Shown: positions 37,961 to 47,861 of the stretch, piece after piece
How the letters are laid out: each line of letters begins with the position of its first letter
How positions within the stretch are numbered: position 1 is the first letter of the stretch
Assembly (NCBI GenBank): GCA_025356075.1
Contig: JANXUT010000068.1
Span: 124,001 to 188,000 of the forward strand
Direction of reading: 5' to 3'
Length of the DNA stretch: 64,000 bases
DNA from: Pseudomonadota bacterium
Lineage (GTDB): Bacteria; Pseudomonadota; Gammaproteobacteria; Steroidobacterales; Steroidobacteraceae
The notes under the pieces: model-generated
Told to the model about the DNA's origin: nothing
What the model saw: only the letters and a program-made list of their open reading frames with translations
The model's database searches: none
Made by a program: the position numbers and the translations under genes

Positions 37961-38455
37961 ATGGCGGATTTCTACGGCTTCAAGGTGGCCTCGCTCGGCG
38001 GCGAGGCGGACCTGCTCGGCTCCTTGCGCGGCAAGGTGGCGCTCGCGGTCAACGTCGCGAGCCGCTGCGGACTCACGCCGCAGTACACGGGCCTCGAGCA
38101 GCTGCAGCAGGACCTCGAGGGCGAGAGCTTCACCGTGGTCGGATTTCCGTGCAACCAGTTCGGCGCGCAGGAGCCGGGCAACGCCGAGGAAATCCAGACG
38201 TTCTGCTCGACGACCTACGGCGTGACCTTTCCGCTCTCGGCCAAGCTCGAGGTCAATGGTGGCGGCCGTCACCCGCTCTACGCGTGGCTCACCGATCCCG
38301 CCAACGGCTTTCCCGGCGACATCGAGTGGAACTTCGAGAAATTCCTGATCGGCCGCGATGGCCGCGTGCTCAGGCGCTATCCACCGACCGTGAAGCCCGA
38401 GGACAAGGGGCTCCTGCAGGACATCGCCGACGCGCTCGAAATAGGCACGCTGTAA
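37961..38455 (+). CDS. Glutathione/thiol peroxidase
   Basis: Thioredoxin-fold peroxidase of the GPx family, 164 residues. The active-site Cys36 lies in NVASRCGLTPQYTGL; the partner Gln is in FPCNQFGAQEPG, and the tryptophan site is IEWNFEKFLIG. It has Cys where animal enzymes have selenocysteine. Cys-type bacterial GPx usually depend on thioredoxin more than glutathione. It has no signal peptide, so it is cytoplasmic. It stands between the oligopeptide-binding gene and the transporter, with no functional link visible. Confidence 0.93.
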   Translation: MADFYGFKVASLGGEADLLGSLRGKVALAVNVASRCGLTPQYTGLEQLQQDLEGESFTVVGFPCNQFGAQEPGNAEEIQTFCSTTYGVTFPLSAKLEVNGGGRHPLYAWLTDPANGFPGDIEWNFEKFLIGRDGRVLRRYPPTVKPEDKGLLQDIADALEIGTL

Positions 38456-38513
38456 CGATCCTGCGGTCGGGTGCCGGTGACGGGGAACGCGAGCCAGTAG
38501 CGGGGGAGGCGAA

Positions 38514-40181
38514 GTGATGCCAGCAGCGGCCACGAGCGGCGAGGTCGCCGGGAGAGCGCCCGGATTCCTCGCCAAGGAACGCACGATCGCAGGGCCCGGC
38601 TTCAACCGCTGGCTGGTGCCGCCGGCGGCGCTCGCGATGCACCTGTGCATCGGCATGGCCTACGGGTTCTCGGTGTTCTGGCTGCCGCTCTCGAAGGCGC
38701 TTGGCATCAACGCCTCGCTCGCCTGCCCCGCGGGCACGACCCTCCTCGATGAGCTCGCGACGACGAGTTGCGACTGGCGCATCTCGAGCCTCACGTGGAT
38801 GTACACGCTCTTCTTCGTGTTCCTCGGTCTCTCCGCGGCGCTCTTTGGCGGCTGGCTCGAGCGCGTCGGGCCACGCAAGGCGGGCGTCGTCGCCGCGCTT
38901 TGCTGGGCGGGCGGGTTCGTCGTATCGGCGGGCGGCGTCGCGAGCCACCAGCTGTGGCTCTTGTGGCTCGGCTCCGGCGTCATCGGCGGCGTGGGGCTTG
39001 GGCTCGGCTACATCTCGCCGGTGTCGACGCTGATCAAGTGGTTCCCGGACCGGCGCGGCATGGCGACCGGGATGGCCATCATGGGCTTCGGCGGCGGCGC
39101 GATGATCGGCTCGCCGCTTGCGAACGAGCTCATGAAGCACTTCGCGACCGCGACCGACGTCGGCGTGACCCGCACCTTCCTCGTGTTCGCGCTCGGCTAC
39201 TTCATCTTCATGATGGGCGGCGCACTCGGCTACCGCGTGCCCGCGCCGGGCTGGAAGCCCGCCGGCTGGACGGCACCGGTCGCCGCGGCCGGCAGCGCGC
39301 TCAACACCCTGCACCACGTGCACGTCAGCAAGGTCTGGGGCATCCCGCAGTTCTGGCTCGTGTGGATGGTGCTCTGCATGAATGTCTCCGCCGGCATCGG
39401 CGTGCTCGGCATGGCGAGCCCGATGCTGCAGGAAGTCTTCGGTGGCCACCTCATCCACCAGGACATCCGCTACGGCGACCTCGACAAGGCGGGACTCGCG
39501 GCGATCGCGGGCGTCGCGGCCGGGTTCACCGCGCTCTTGAGCCTCTTCAACATCATCGGCCGCTTCTTCTGGGCGAGCCTCTCGGACAAGCTCGGCCGCA
39601 AGGCGACCTACGTCGTCTTCTTCGTGCTCGGTGGCTTCCTGTACGCGACGGTGCCGGTGAGCGCCGCCGCCGGCAGCCAGCTCGCGTTCGTGACGGCGTT
39701 CTGCGTGATCCTCAGCATGTACGGCGGCGGCTTCGCGACGGTGCCCGCCTACCTCGCCGACCTCTTCGGCACGCAGATGGTCGGTGCGATCCACGGCCGG
39801 CTGCTGACGGCGTGGGGCGTCGCGGGGATCCTGGGTCCCGTGGTCATCAACCGCATGCGTGACTACCAGTTGAGCCTCGGCATCGCGCCCGAGCGGGTCT
39901 ACAACCAGACGATGTACATCCTCACCGGGATGCTCGCCGTCGGCCTCCTCTGCAACCTGATGGTCCGGCCGGTCGCCGCCCGGTGGTTCATGACCGAGGA
40001 GGAGCTCGCCGCCGAGCGGCGCCGCGCGCACGAGGCCGCGGCACGGCCCGAGGTCGGTGGGACGGGCTCGGGCCAGCCCACGAGTCCGCTGATCGTTGCC
40101 CTCGCCTGGGCGGCGGTCGGGATTCCGCTCGCGTGGGGGCTCTACCGGAGCCTCCTCGGCATTGCGAAGTTCTTCGGCTGA
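38514..40181 (+). CDS. MFS transporter, oxalate/formate antiporter (OFA) type
   Basis: A 555-residue membrane protein. The N-terminal segment FNRWLVPPAALAMHLCIGMAYGFSVFWLPL and the motif SPVSTLIKWFPDRRGMATGMAIMGFG are characteristic of the OFA family, which exchanges organic acids such as oxalate and formate. Twelve transmembrane segments are predicted. The long C-terminal tail (about 50 residues, charged then one more hydrophobic stretch IVALAWAAVGIPLAWGLY) is a variant seen in some members. Two start codons (GTG 38514, ATG 38517) are equivalent. Substrate cannot be told. Confidence 0.85.
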   Translation: MMPAAATSGEVAGRAPGFLAKERTIAGPGFNRWLVPPAALAMHLCIGMAYGFSVFWLPLSKALGINASLACPAGTTLLDELATTSCDWRISSLTWMYTLFFVFLGLSAALFGGWLERVGPRKAGVVAALCWAGGFVVSAGGVASHQLWLLWLGSGVIGGVGLGLGYISPVSTLIKWFPDRRGMATGMAIMGFGGGAMIGSPLANELMKHFATATDVGVTRTFLVFALGYFIFMMGGALGYRVPAPGWKPAGWTAPVAAAGSALNTLHHVHVSKVWGIPQFWLVWMVLCMNVSAGIGVLGMASPMLQEVFGGHLIHQDIRYGDLDKAGLAAIAGVAAGFTALLSLFNIIGRFFWASLSDKLGRKATYVVFFVLGGFLYATVPVSAAAGSQLAFVTAFCVILSMYGGGFATVPAYLADLFGTQMVGAIHGRLLTAWGVAGILGPVVINRMRDYQLSLGIAPERVYNQTMYILTGMLAVGLLCNLMVRPVAARWFMTEEELAAERRRAHEAAARPEVGGTGSGQPTSPLIVALAWAAVGIPLAWGLYRSLLGIAKFFG

Positions 40182-40200
40182 GGAGCGCTCGGTCAGCCGC

Positions 40201-42093
40201 TCAGGCGCGTACCGGGGTCGGCACCGTCTGCGGCGCCTCGCACACGATCGTCGTGCCGCCGCCCCGGCGCTTCCCGATGTTGAGGCGCCCGCCGATCGCG
40301 GCCGCGCGGAACTGCATCGTGCGCATGCCGAACCCGGCGCCGGCGCGGTCCGTCGCGAGGAGCCCCTTGCCGTCGTCCTCGATGGTTAGCGTGATGCCGC
40401 TCGTACGCACCACCAGGTCAATACCGACGCGCTTGGCGTCGGCGTGCTTGAGCGCGTTCTGCACCGCTTCCTGCGCGATCCTGAGCAGGTGGTTGCGCGC
40501 CTCCAGCGGCGCGATGAGCGGCGCTTCGCTGCGGGTCTTGAGCCGCACGGGCGTCCCCGACAATGAACTCGTCTGGGCGAGTGATTCGAGCGCGCCGACG
40601 AGGTTGCCGTCGGCGTCGCTGAGCGGGTAGAGGCCGCGGACGATGCGCCGCGTGCTGTCGATGCAGCCGGAGACCATGTCCGAGAGCTGCGCGAGTTCGC
40701 CTGCCATCGAGGCGCGCTCGCGCTCGGCCTGCGTCGCGAGCGCGCGCAGCGAGAGCGCGAGCCCGGTGAGCTCCTGGCCGAGGCCATCGTGCATCTCCTG
40801 GCCGATGCGGCGCTGCTCGCCGGTGATCGCCTCGAGGAGCGCCCGGCCGAGCGCACGCCGCTCGGTCACGTCGACCGCGAACACGAGGTCGGCCGGGTGG
40901 CCGTCGAGGTCGATGGAGCGCGTCCAGATCTCGACATCGAGGATGCGCCCGTCGCGCGTGCGGTGGCGGGTCTCGAACGGGCCCGGGCCCTCGCCGAGGC
41001 CCTCGGTCGGCGCGCGCGGGGGGAGCACCGGCTCATCGCCCGTCGCGGCGAGCGCCGTGACCAGGCGCTCGAGGAACTCACCGCGCGTGAAGCCGTACTG
41101 GCGAATCGCCGCCTCGTTGACGAGCAGGAATTTAAGCGTGCGCGGATCGTGTACCCAGAGCGGCTGCGGGCTGCCGTCGAACACCTGCGCATAGCGCCGC
41201 TCGGCCCTGAGCTGCGCGCCCGCCGCCGCGTCGCGTTCCGAGAGGAGCGCCGTCACGAGCAGGCTCAAGCTCACGAGCGCGCCCGCGAACGACCAGAGCG
41301 TGACGAGGCCAGCGAGCTCATCGCCGCCGCCGAAGGCGCCGCGGCTGAAGGCGAAGCTGGCGGCGGCGGCGCCCGAGACGCTGAGCGCGGCGGCCGCCGA
41401 GGGCACGAGGCCGAAGCGGATCGCGGCGACGACGATCAACGTGAGCGCAAGCACGACGATCGGCCCGCGGCTCAAGGGCGCCGGTCCCAAGAGGATCACG
41501 AGCACGCAGCCGACGAGTACGAGCAGCCAGATCGCGGCGGCGAGCCGCTGCGTCTTCAGGCGGGCAAGGCTCTGCGGGTTGATCGCGACGAGGAGCGGCG
41601 CGAGCATCAGCGCGCCCGCCGTCACGTTGCTCCACCAGCGAAACCAGTTGACCGCGGTGAGCGGCATCAGGTCGCCGAGGCCCGCGAGCTCGTAGCCGGC
41701 GATGCCGAGCGTCGGCGCGAGCGTCATGCCGACACCGGTCGCCAGCAGGAACACGACCACGTCGCGCGGCCGCGTGAAGTTCGAGTCGAACGCGTAGCGC
41801 TTGAGGAGCGTCGAGGTGAGCACCGCGCCACCGGCGAGGCCGAGGCCGACGAGCGCGTCGGTGAGCCACGGGCGGCCGAGCCAGACGTTGATGAGCGTGC
41901 CGGCCGCGAACACGCCTGGCCACATCCGACGCCCCCAGCGCGTGGTTGCTGCAACCGCGATGCCGCTCGGCAGGAGCGGCAGCGTCAGGCGCGCGCCGAG
42001 CTTCGGCAGGATGAACCCGAGGAGGCCGACGGCCGTCGTCACGGCCGTCACCAGCAGCCAGCGGAGCACCGTCGTCCGATCAATGCCTTTCAC
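40201..42093 (-). CDS. Orphan MASE1-PAS sensor histidine kinase (NarL-class)
   Basis: Membrane sensor kinase of about 630 residues. The N-terminus (WLLVTAVTTAVGLLGFILPK to ALVSLSLLVTALLSERD) is a MASE1-type domain with about eight membrane segments. A PAS domain follows (VFDGSPQPLWVHDP...ILDVEIWTRSIDLDGHPADL), then the HisKA_3 region with phosphoacceptor His in RRIGQEMHDGLGQELTGLAL, and a GHKL ATPase (NALKHADAKRVGIDL, IEDDGKGL, GFGMRTM). The kinase type normally pairs with a LuxR-type response regulator, but none is adjacent. Start GTG 42093 is chosen because the upstream residues are basic and lack similarity; ATG is not available. It is 20 bp from the MFS gene, convergent. Confidence 0.83.
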   Translation of the reverse strand: MKGIDRTTVLRWLLVTAVTTAVGLLGFILPKLGARLTLPLLPSGIAVAATTRWGRRMWPGVFAAGTLINVWLGRPWLTDALVGLGLAGGAVLTSTLLKRYAFDSNFTRPRDVVVFLLATGVGMTLAPTLGIAGYELAGLGDLMPLTAVNWFRWWSNVTAGALMLAPLLVAINPQSLARLKTQRLAAAIWLLVLVGCVLVILLGPAPLSRGPIVVLALTLIVVAAIRFGLVPSAAAALSVSGAAAASFAFSRGAFGGGDELAGLVTLWSFAGALVSLSLLVTALLSERDAAAGAQLRAERRYAQVFDGSPQPLWVHDPRTLKFLLVNEAAIRQYGFTRGEFLERLVTALAATGDEPVLPPRAPTEGLGEGPGPFETRHRTRDGRILDVEIWTRSIDLDGHPADLVFAVDVTERRALGRALLEAITGEQRRIGQEMHDGLGQELTGLALSLRALATQAERERASMAGELAQLSDMVSGCIDSTRRIVRGLYPLSDADGNLVGALESLAQTSSLSGTPVRLKTRSEAPLIAPLEARNHLLRIAQEAVQNALKHADAKRVGIDLVVRTSGITLTIEDDGKGLLATDRAGAGFGMRTMQFRAAAIGGRLNIGKRRGGGTTIVCEAPQTVPTPVRA

Positions 42094-42212
42094 GACCGGG
42101 CCCCCACGTGGCGAGCGGCAACGGGGTCCGTTCTCTTCACTCTCAAGAATCCTCGACGGGCGTAACACGCTGCAAGCCTACGCTGAGCGAGGCTACGTTG
42201 TCCCCCTTGCAC

Positions 42213-43394
42213 TCAGTCGCAGTCAAGAGCGTGGCGCGTTGCCTCGAGCGTGGTGGCGGCGAGTTCATCCGCCTGGGCGCGCGCGCTCGCAAGCTCGGCC
42301 GGGCGCAGGGCCGTCTCGAAGCGCGTGCGAGCCTCGAGCGCCTCGGCGGTGATCGTGAACTCGAAGCCGAAGCAGCCGCGAGCGGCGAGCGAGGCGGCGA
42401 GCGCCGCCCACGGGTAGGCGCTCGCGGAGTTGAAGCCGAGGGGCTCGAGGTCGCGCGGCGCGACGGGGGCGACGATCTCATCCGCACGTACCCACCGCCG
42501 CGCGCCTTCCGGTGCGTCGGCCGTCGCAAGGAACCCGAGTGCGTAGAGGGAACCTCCGCGTGCCGCCGACTCGAGCGCCTGGCGTGCGGCGGCGGGATCG
42601 GGCTCGCCCGCGCAGCCCGACAAGAGGCACATGCCGAGGTATGCCGCGGCCTCCGGATCCTCCTTGGCCGCCACCTCGAGCCAGGAACGTCCTTCGCGCG
42701 GCTGCTTCGGCAGTTCCGCGAGCGCGATGCGAAAGGCTGCGCGCGGATTGCCGAGCAGCGCCGCGCCCTGCATGCGCATGAGCGGCTGGGAATCGGAGCG
42801 CGCGAGGCGCTCGAGGCTGGCGCCATCGCCGCGAAGCGCCGCCGCCTGCAATCGCGCTGCCGTCGCGGTCGCATCGAAGCGAGTCGCGGCGCAGGCGCTG
42901 CGGAACCGGTCGTGCCACGCCCGGCGCTGCGCGATCAGGGCCGTGAGCGTCGCACGGCTCGCGCTCGCCATGCCCGTCGCATCGCCGGCCGCGCGCGCAT
43001 CGCCTTGGGAGATGTCGGCCGGGACGCCCTCGTCCTGCGCCCGGCACAGTCCCTGCAGGTCGAACAGCTCGACCGCCGCGCTCGCCTCGGGGGCGCTCGC
43101 GAGTTCGCGCGCGACCCCCGCCACATCCCCCGCCACGAGCCGGTCGAGGAGCGAGCGCGGCAACCTGTTGCCGTGGAACTCGTGCGCGATCGCCGCCCGA
43201 ACCGAGGTCGGATGCTCGGGCTCGGGCGCCGCCGCGGGAGCCGCGAGGAGGCGGCCCGTGTGCGCGGCAGCGGGCGCCGCCACGGCGGGCGCCGCCGCCT
43301 CAGGCTCGGCGGGTGGCTCGCGCAGCGACAGATACGCCGCGACGATGACCACCGAGCAGCCGACCCCGATCGCGACGGCCTTCAGGTACCTCAA
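42213..43394 (-). CDS. Membrane-anchored protein of unknown function, 393 residues
   Basis: An N-terminal membrane anchor (AVAIGVGCSVVIVAAYLSL) is followed by an Ala/Pro-rich linker and a helical periplasmic region with Sel1-like features (GNPRAAFRIALAELPKQPREGRS, DPEAAAYLGMCLLSGCAG). Several cysteines are in the periplasmic part. I do not recognise the family. It overlaps the upstream SIMPL-domain gene by four bases, so the two are likely co-expressed and may act together in the envelope. Confidence 0.7.
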   Translation of the reverse strand: MRYLKAVAIGVGCSVVIVAAYLSLREPPAEPEAAAPAVAAPAAAHTGRLLAAPAAAPEPEHPTSVRAAIAHEFHGNRLPRSLLDRLVAGDVAGVARELASAPEASAAVELFDLQGLCRAQDEGVPADISQGDARAAGDATGMASASRATLTALIAQRRAWHDRFRSACAATRFDATATAARLQAAALRGDGASLERLARSDSQPLMRMQGAALLGNPRAAFRIALAELPKQPREGRSWLEVAAKEDPEAAAYLGMCLLSGCAGEPDPAAARQALESAARGGSLYALGFLATADAPEGARRWVRADEIVAPVAPRDLEPLGFNSASAYPWAALAASLAARGCFGFEFTITAEALEARTRFETALRPAELASARAQADELAATTLEATRHALDCD

Positions 43395-44125
43395 TGCGCA
43401 GCGGCTGCCGGCAGGAGGTCGAAGGTCGCCTCGACGGCGGCGCTGAAGGCGAGTTCGCCCACGCGGTAGGTGGCGGGCGCTTGCCCCGGCGCCATGTTGA
43501 GCATCGGTGCGGCGGCGTAAATCGCTCGCTCGCGCGGGGCCTGCGTGCCGGCCATCGAGATCTCGCGGGCCGGCCCGACTGTGCCGCCGCCGGCAATCGC
43601 CAGCACCTCGGCGTTGCGCCTGGCATCGGCCACGGCGAGCGCGAGCGCCTGGCGCTCGAGGTCCTTGCGATGGCTCGAGTCGAGTTCAGGCTCGTTCAGG
43701 ATGTTTGCGCCGAGGCTGACGCTCTTCTCGAGAAGCTCGCCGAGGTGCTCGATGTCCTTCATATCGACCACGATCCGCCGCTCGAAGCGATAGCCGACCA
43801 GGTGCTGAACGGTGCGCTTCTCGTCCCACCCGTACTCCGGGTTCACGGCGAGCTCGGTCGAGCGGACGCTCGAATCGGCGACCTTGAGGTCACGCGCGAG
43901 GTTGAGGAGCGTCGGCACCCCCTTGTTGACGCGCGCCCGAGCCTCCGCGATGGTCGGTGCGCGGGCGCTGACGCCGAGCGTGACGGTCGCCTGATCCGGC
44001 GCCGAGCGCACCTCGCCGCTGCCCGACGCCGTGACGGTCCGGGGGCCGACCTCGGCGGCCGCCAGCGGCAGCGGGGCTGAGGCCACGAGTGCGAGGCCAA
44101 CCAGCAAGGGAACGTATCCGTTCAT
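43391..44125 (-). CDS. Secreted SIMPL-domain (DUF541) protein
   Basis: A 244-residue periplasmic protein. The signal peptide (LLVGLALVASAPLPLAAAE) precedes the SIMPL fold: RTVTASGSGEVRSAPDQATVTLGV, YGWDEKRTVQHLVGYRFERRI and ARRNAEVLAIAGG. Family members such as E. coli YggE reduce oxidative stress effects by unknown means. Its 3' end overlaps the following membrane-anchored gene. It diverges from the cytochrome gene across about 157 bp. Confidence 0.9.
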   Translation of the reverse strand: MNGYVPLLVGLALVASAPLPLAAAEVGPRTVTASGSGEVRSAPDQATVTLGVSARAPTIAEARARVNKGVPTLLNLARDLKVADSSVRSTELAVNPEYGWDEKRTVQHLVGYRFERRIVVDMKDIEHLGELLEKSVSLGANILNEPELDSSHRKDLERQALALAVADARRNAEVLAIAGGGTVGPAREISMAGTQAPRERAIYAAAPMLNMAPGQAPATYRVGELAFSAAVEATFDLLPAAAAH

Positions 44126-44282
44126 CGGCGGCTCCTTCTATCGGACGGCGGCTCGCCGTCCAACGATACAACGGCCGACCGAGCGAAACGGGGTTCGCGG
44201 TGTGGAGTTTTCCGGGGGTCCTCCGTAACATTCTGCGGCTACCTAAGGACCCGTCAGGGTCGGCAGAGGCGACTAGAGGCGT

Positions 44283-44921
44283 ATGGCAGTCAGAACCCGG
44301 TGGATGGCAGTGATTCCCGCGGCGATCGTGCTCGTCGGCAGCGCGCTCAACGCAGGTGTGGCGGCGGCCGACGACCCGCCGGCGGATGCCAGGCGCGGCG
44401 CCCGCATCGCCTACACCTGCTTCGGGTGCCACGGCATCCCGGACTACCGCAACGCCTACCCGAATTACCACGTGCCCAGGCTCGGCGGCCAGCACGCCGG
44501 CTACCTCGCCGCGGCGCTTGGCGAATACCGCTCCGGCGCCCGGCCGCACCCGACGATGCGTGGCCAGGCGGCATCGCTCAGCGAAACGGACTTCAAGGAC
44601 ATCGCCGCGTATTTCGCGACGGCGATGCCCGTCGCCTCGGGCAGCGCTGCGGTCGGTACGCCGCCCGCCGCCGCGGCCGTGTGCACGGCCTGCCACGGCA
44701 AGGACGGCGTCGGCCTCACCGGCGACTACCCGACGCTCGCCGGCCAGTACGCGGACTACCTCGAGCAGGCGCTCAAGGCCTACCGGAAGGGAACCCGGCA
44801 GAACGCGATCATGGCCGGCTTCGCCGCGACGCTGAAGGACGAGGACATTGCGGCGCTGGCGCACTACTTTGCTGCGCAGCAACCGCCGCTCTGGGTGCCT
44901 CTCGCACCCAAGGCGCCGTGA
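44283..44921 (+). CDS. Dihaem cytochrome c (c4 type)
   Basis: Periplasmic electron carrier of 212 residues. A signal peptide (AVIPAAIVLVGSALNAGVAAA) is followed by two c-type haem sites, CFGCH at 46-50 and CTACH at 134-138, with likely Met ligands at 92 and near 170. The two-domain symmetry and spacing match cytochrome c4, which usually feeds terminal oxidases. It overlaps the next gene by four bases (GTGA), which suggests coupling with the metallo-beta-lactamase-fold hydrolase, though no functional tie is known. Confidence 0.9.
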   Translation: MAVRTRWMAVIPAAIVLVGSALNAGVAAADDPPADARRGARIAYTCFGCHGIPDYRNAYPNYHVPRLGGQHAGYLAAALGEYRSGARPHPTMRGQAASLSETDFKDIAAYFATAMPVASGSAAVGTPPAAAAVCTACHGKDGVGLTGDYPTLAGQYADYLEQALKAYRKGTRQNAIMAGFAATLKDEDIAALAHYFAAQQPPLWVPLAPKAP

Positions 44922-45913
44922 GCGGCACGCACAACTCGATCCCGGGGCCGGCGCAAGCCGGCCCCGTCGTCTCGGGACTCACCGACTACGGCGATGGGAT
45001 CACCGCGATCGACACCGAGTACCTGAGGCCGCGCCTCGACGCGAGCCACCTCATCGAGCATCGCGGCCGGGCCGCGTTCGTCGATACGGGGACGACGCAC
45101 GCGGTGCCGCTCCTGCTCGCCGCGCTCGGGAGCCGCCGCATCGACCCCGCCGCGGTCGACTGGGTGTTCCTGACGCACATCCACCTCGACCACGCGGGCG
45201 GTGCCGGCGCGCTCGTGAAGCACCTGCCGAACGCGCGCGTGGTCGTCCATCCGCGCGGTGCTCCGCACCTCGCGGAACCGGCGAAGCTGATCGCGGCGAC
45301 CCGGCGCGTCTATGGCGATGCCGCGTACGAGGCGCTCTACGGCGAGATCGCCCCGATCCCGGCGGAGCGGATGCTCGCCTCCGAGGACGGCATGACGCTC
45401 GACCTCGCCGGACGGGAGTTCGCGTTCCTCCACACGCCAGGGCACGCGCTGCACCACTACGTGCTGGTCGATCGGTCCGCAGGCGCGGTCTTCAGCGGCG
45501 ACACGTTCGGCGTGTCGTACCGGGAGTTCGACGTCGGTGGTCGCGAATTCGTCTTTCCGGCGACGACGCCGACGCAGTTCGACCCCGCGCAGCTGCACGC
45601 ATCGGTCGACCGCATCCTCGGCGTGGCTCCCCGCGCGGTCTACCTCACGCACTACGGCCAGGTGACCGGCGTCGCCCGGCTCGGGGAGGACCTGCACACC
45701 GGCATCGATGCCTACGTCGCGATCGCGAAGCGCCACGCGACGGCGCCCGAGCGGCACGCGCTGATGTGCGCGGACATGTACGAGTACCTGTCGGACGGGC
45801 TCGACCGGAATGGCTTCGATCGGGATCCGGCGCGGCGCCACGCGCTCCTCGATCCCGACATCGGCATCAACGTCGACGGGCTCCTGTCGTGGCTCGAACG
45901 ACGCGCGGCGTGA
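44918..45913 (+). CDS. Metallo-beta-lactamase-fold hydrolase
   Basis: A 331-residue hydrolase. The metal motif THIHLDHAGGAG is near residue 90, with later ligands in LHTPGHALHHYVLV and FSGDTFG. The GTG at 44918 overlaps the cytochrome stop. Family members include lactonases, thioesterases, glyoxalases and persulfide dioxygenases; none of the distinguishing motifs decides here. It is 20 bp upstream of acuI, so it could act on an acyl-CoA or lactone in the same pathway, but that is inference. Confidence 0.85.
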   Translation: MSGTHNSIPGPAQAGPVVSGLTDYGDGITAIDTEYLRPRLDASHLIEHRGRAAFVDTGTTHAVPLLLAALGSRRIDPAAVDWVFLTHIHLDHAGGAGALVKHLPNARVVVHPRGAPHLAEPAKLIAATRRVYGDAAYEALYGEIAPIPAERMLASEDGMTLDLAGREFAFLHTPGHALHHYVLVDRSAGAVFSGDTFGVSYREFDVGGREFVFPATTPTQFDPAQLHASVDRILGVAPRAVYLTHYGQVTGVARLGEDLHTGIDAYVAIAKRHATAPERHALMCADMYEYLSDGLDRNGFDRDPARRHALLDPDIGINVDGLLSWLERRAA

Positions 45914-45932
45914 TGAGGAAGGAGTAGCGGAC

Positions 45933-46922
45933 ATGCAGAACTTCAAGGCTTTGAGGATCCACGAACTCGACAAGAAGATCGTGGCGCGCGTCGACACGCT
46001 CTCGATCGAGGATCTCTCGCCCGGCGAGGTCGTCATCAAGGTCCGCTACTCGGGGATCAACTACAAGGACGCGCTCGCGGCGACAGGCGCCGGGCGGATA
46101 CTCAGGCGCTATCCACTCGTCGGCGGCATCGACCTCGCCGGGGTGGTCGTGTCCTCGAGCGATGCCAGGTTCAAGGCCGGCGATGAGGTGCTCGTCACCG
46201 GTTGCGGCCTGTCCGAGACGCACGACGGCGGCTACGCCGAGTACGCGCGCATGAAGGCGGAGTGGGTCATTGCGCTGCCCAAGGGCCTCAATCTCGCCGA
46301 TGCGATGCGCATCGGGACCGCCGGGTTCACCGCCGCCCTTGCGATCGACCGCATGGAACGAAACGGCCAGGAGCCCTCGCGCGGCCCGATAGTCGTGACC
46401 GGCGCGAGCGGCGGCGTCGGTTCGCTTGCGATCGACATGCTCTCATCGCGCGGCTACCAGGCCGTCGCCGTCAGCGGCAAGGCCGATGCGGTCGAGTACC
46501 TCGGCCGCATCGGTGCGACGCGCGTGCTGAGGCGCCAGGAAATCAACCTCGGCAAGCGTCCGCTGGAGACACCCGAGTGGGCGGGAGCGATCGACAACCT
46601 GGGCGGGGAGATCCTGACCTGGCTCACCCGCACGGTCGACTTCTGGGGCAACATCGCGAGCATCGGGCTCGCCGCGAGCGCGGACCTCAACACCACGGTG
46701 CTGCCGTTCATCCTGCGGGGCGTGAGCCTCCTCGGCATCAACTCGGTCGCCAACACCCGCGCCGAGCGACTGCACGTGTGGGAGCGCATCGCGACCGACT
46801 TGAAGCCGCGGCACCTCGGCGTGATTGCCGAGCGGATCATTCCGTTCGCCGAGCTGCCCGCCGCCTTTCCCGCCTACGTCGCCTCGCAGGTGCGCGGCCG
46901 CGCACTCGTCGAGATCGGCTGA
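45933..46922 (+). CDS. acuI: Acryloyl-CoA reductase / YhdH-type quinone oxidoreductase
   Basis: NADPH-dependent medium-chain reductase without zinc. The 329-residue protein shows [31 protein letters not shown] and the nucleotide motif [18 protein letters not shown], the AcuI/YhdH pattern. AcuI converts acryloyl-CoA to propionyl-CoA. It stands directly upstream of prpB and prpC, which burn propionyl-CoA by the methylcitrate cycle, so acryloyl-CoA reductase is the best reading; quinone reductase is the generic alternative. AAGGAG precedes the ATG at 45933. Confidence 0.85.
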   Translation: MQNFKALRIHELDKKIVARVDTLSIEDLSPGEVVIKVRYSGINYKDALAATGAGRILRRYPLVGGIDLAGVVVSSSDARFKAGDEVLVTGCGLSETHDGGYAEYARMKAEWVIALPKGLNLADAMRIGTAGFTAALAIDRMERNGQEPSRGPIVVTGASGGVGSLAIDMLSSRGYQAVAVSGKADAVEYLGRIGATRVLRRQEINLGKRPLETPEWAGAIDNLGGEILTWLTRTVDFWGNIASIGLAASADLNTTVLPFILRGVSLLGINSVANTRAERLHVWERIATDLKPRHLGVIAERIIPFAELPAAFPAYVASQVRGRALVEIG

Positions 46923-46957
46923 GTTATCATGCGCCGCTCGAAATAGAGGTGTTCCCG

Positions 46958-47839
46958 ATGTCGACGACCTCCACCTCTGCGGGCGCGCGCTTCCGGGCGG
47001 CGCTCGGGCGCGAGCGGCCGCTGCAGGTCGCAGGCGCCATCAACGCCTACTCCGCCAGGCTCGCCGAGCGCGCCGGCTTCAAGGCGCTCTATCTCTCCGG
47101 CGCCGGCGTTGCGAACGCATCCTTCGGGCTTCCCGACCTCGGCATCACCTCGCTCAACGACGTGTGCGAGGACATCCGCCGGATCACGGGAGCCACGGAA
47201 CTGCCGCTCCTCGTCGATGCCGACACGGGCTGGGGCGCGGCCTTCAACATCGCGCGCACGACGCGCGAGTTCATCCGCGCGGGGGCGGCGGGCATGCACC
47301 TCGAGGACCAGGTGCAGGCCAAGCGCTGCGGCCACCGGCCGGGAAAGGCGCTGGTGTCGAAGGAGGAGATGGTCGACCGGCTGCGCGCCGCGGTCGACGG
47401 GCGCAACGACCCTGGGTTCGTGATCATGGCGCGCACCGATGCGCACGCGGTCGAGGGCCAGGGCGCCGCGGTCGAGCGCGCGCTCGCCTACGCCGAGGCC
47501 GGCGCCGACATGATCTTCGCCGAAGCGCTCGCGACCCTGGCCGAATACGCCGAGTTCACGCGCGCCGTGAAGGTGCCGGTGCTCGCCAACATCACCGAGT
47601 TCGGCAAGACGCCGCTGTTCACGGTGGCGGAGCTCAAGGGCGCCGGCGTCGGGCTCGTGCTCTACCCGCTCTCGGCGTTTCGCGCGATGGCGAAGGCGGC
47701 CGAGGGCGTCTACGCCGAGATCCGCCAGGCAGGCACGCAGGCCGCCGTCATCGACCGGATGCAGACGCGCGCCGAGCTCTATGACGTGCTCGGCTACCAC
47801 GAGTACGAGCAGAAGCTCGACGAGCTCTTCACGAAGTAG
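46958..47839 (+). CDS. prpB: 2-methylisocitrate lyase
   Basis: Splits 2-methylisocitrate to pyruvate and succinate in the methylcitrate cycle. The 293-residue product belongs to the isocitrate lyase/PEP mutase superfamily: VDADTGWG metal region, catalytic loop [10 protein letters not shown] with Cys124, and [11 protein letters not shown]. It lies 35 bp after acuI and 22 bp before prpC. The usual regulator prpR is not nearby; the operon head is probably acuI or the cytochrome gene further up. Confidence 0.96.
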   Translation: MSTTSTSAGARFRAALGRERPLQVAGAINAYSARLAERAGFKALYLSGAGVANASFGLPDLGITSLNDVCEDIRRITGATELPLLVDADTGWGAAFNIARTTREFIRAGAAGMHLEDQVQAKRCGHRPGKALVSKEEMVDRLRAAVDGRNDPGFVIMARTDAHAVEGQGAAVERALAYAEAGADMIFAEALATLAEYAEFTRAVKVPVLANITEFGKTPLFTVAELKGAGVGLVLYPLSAFRAMAKAAEGVYAEIRQAGTQAAVIDRMQTRAELYDVLGYHEYEQKLDELFTK

Positions 47840-47861
47840 CGCCGCGACGAAGGAACGCCAC

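Noticed and set aside
38370-40031. Long minus-strand open frame antisense to the OFA transporter
   Set aside because: Composition (Arg, His, Glu, Ala runs) is typical of the antisense frame of a GC-rich membrane-protein gene; the plus-strand product has clear OFA motifs.
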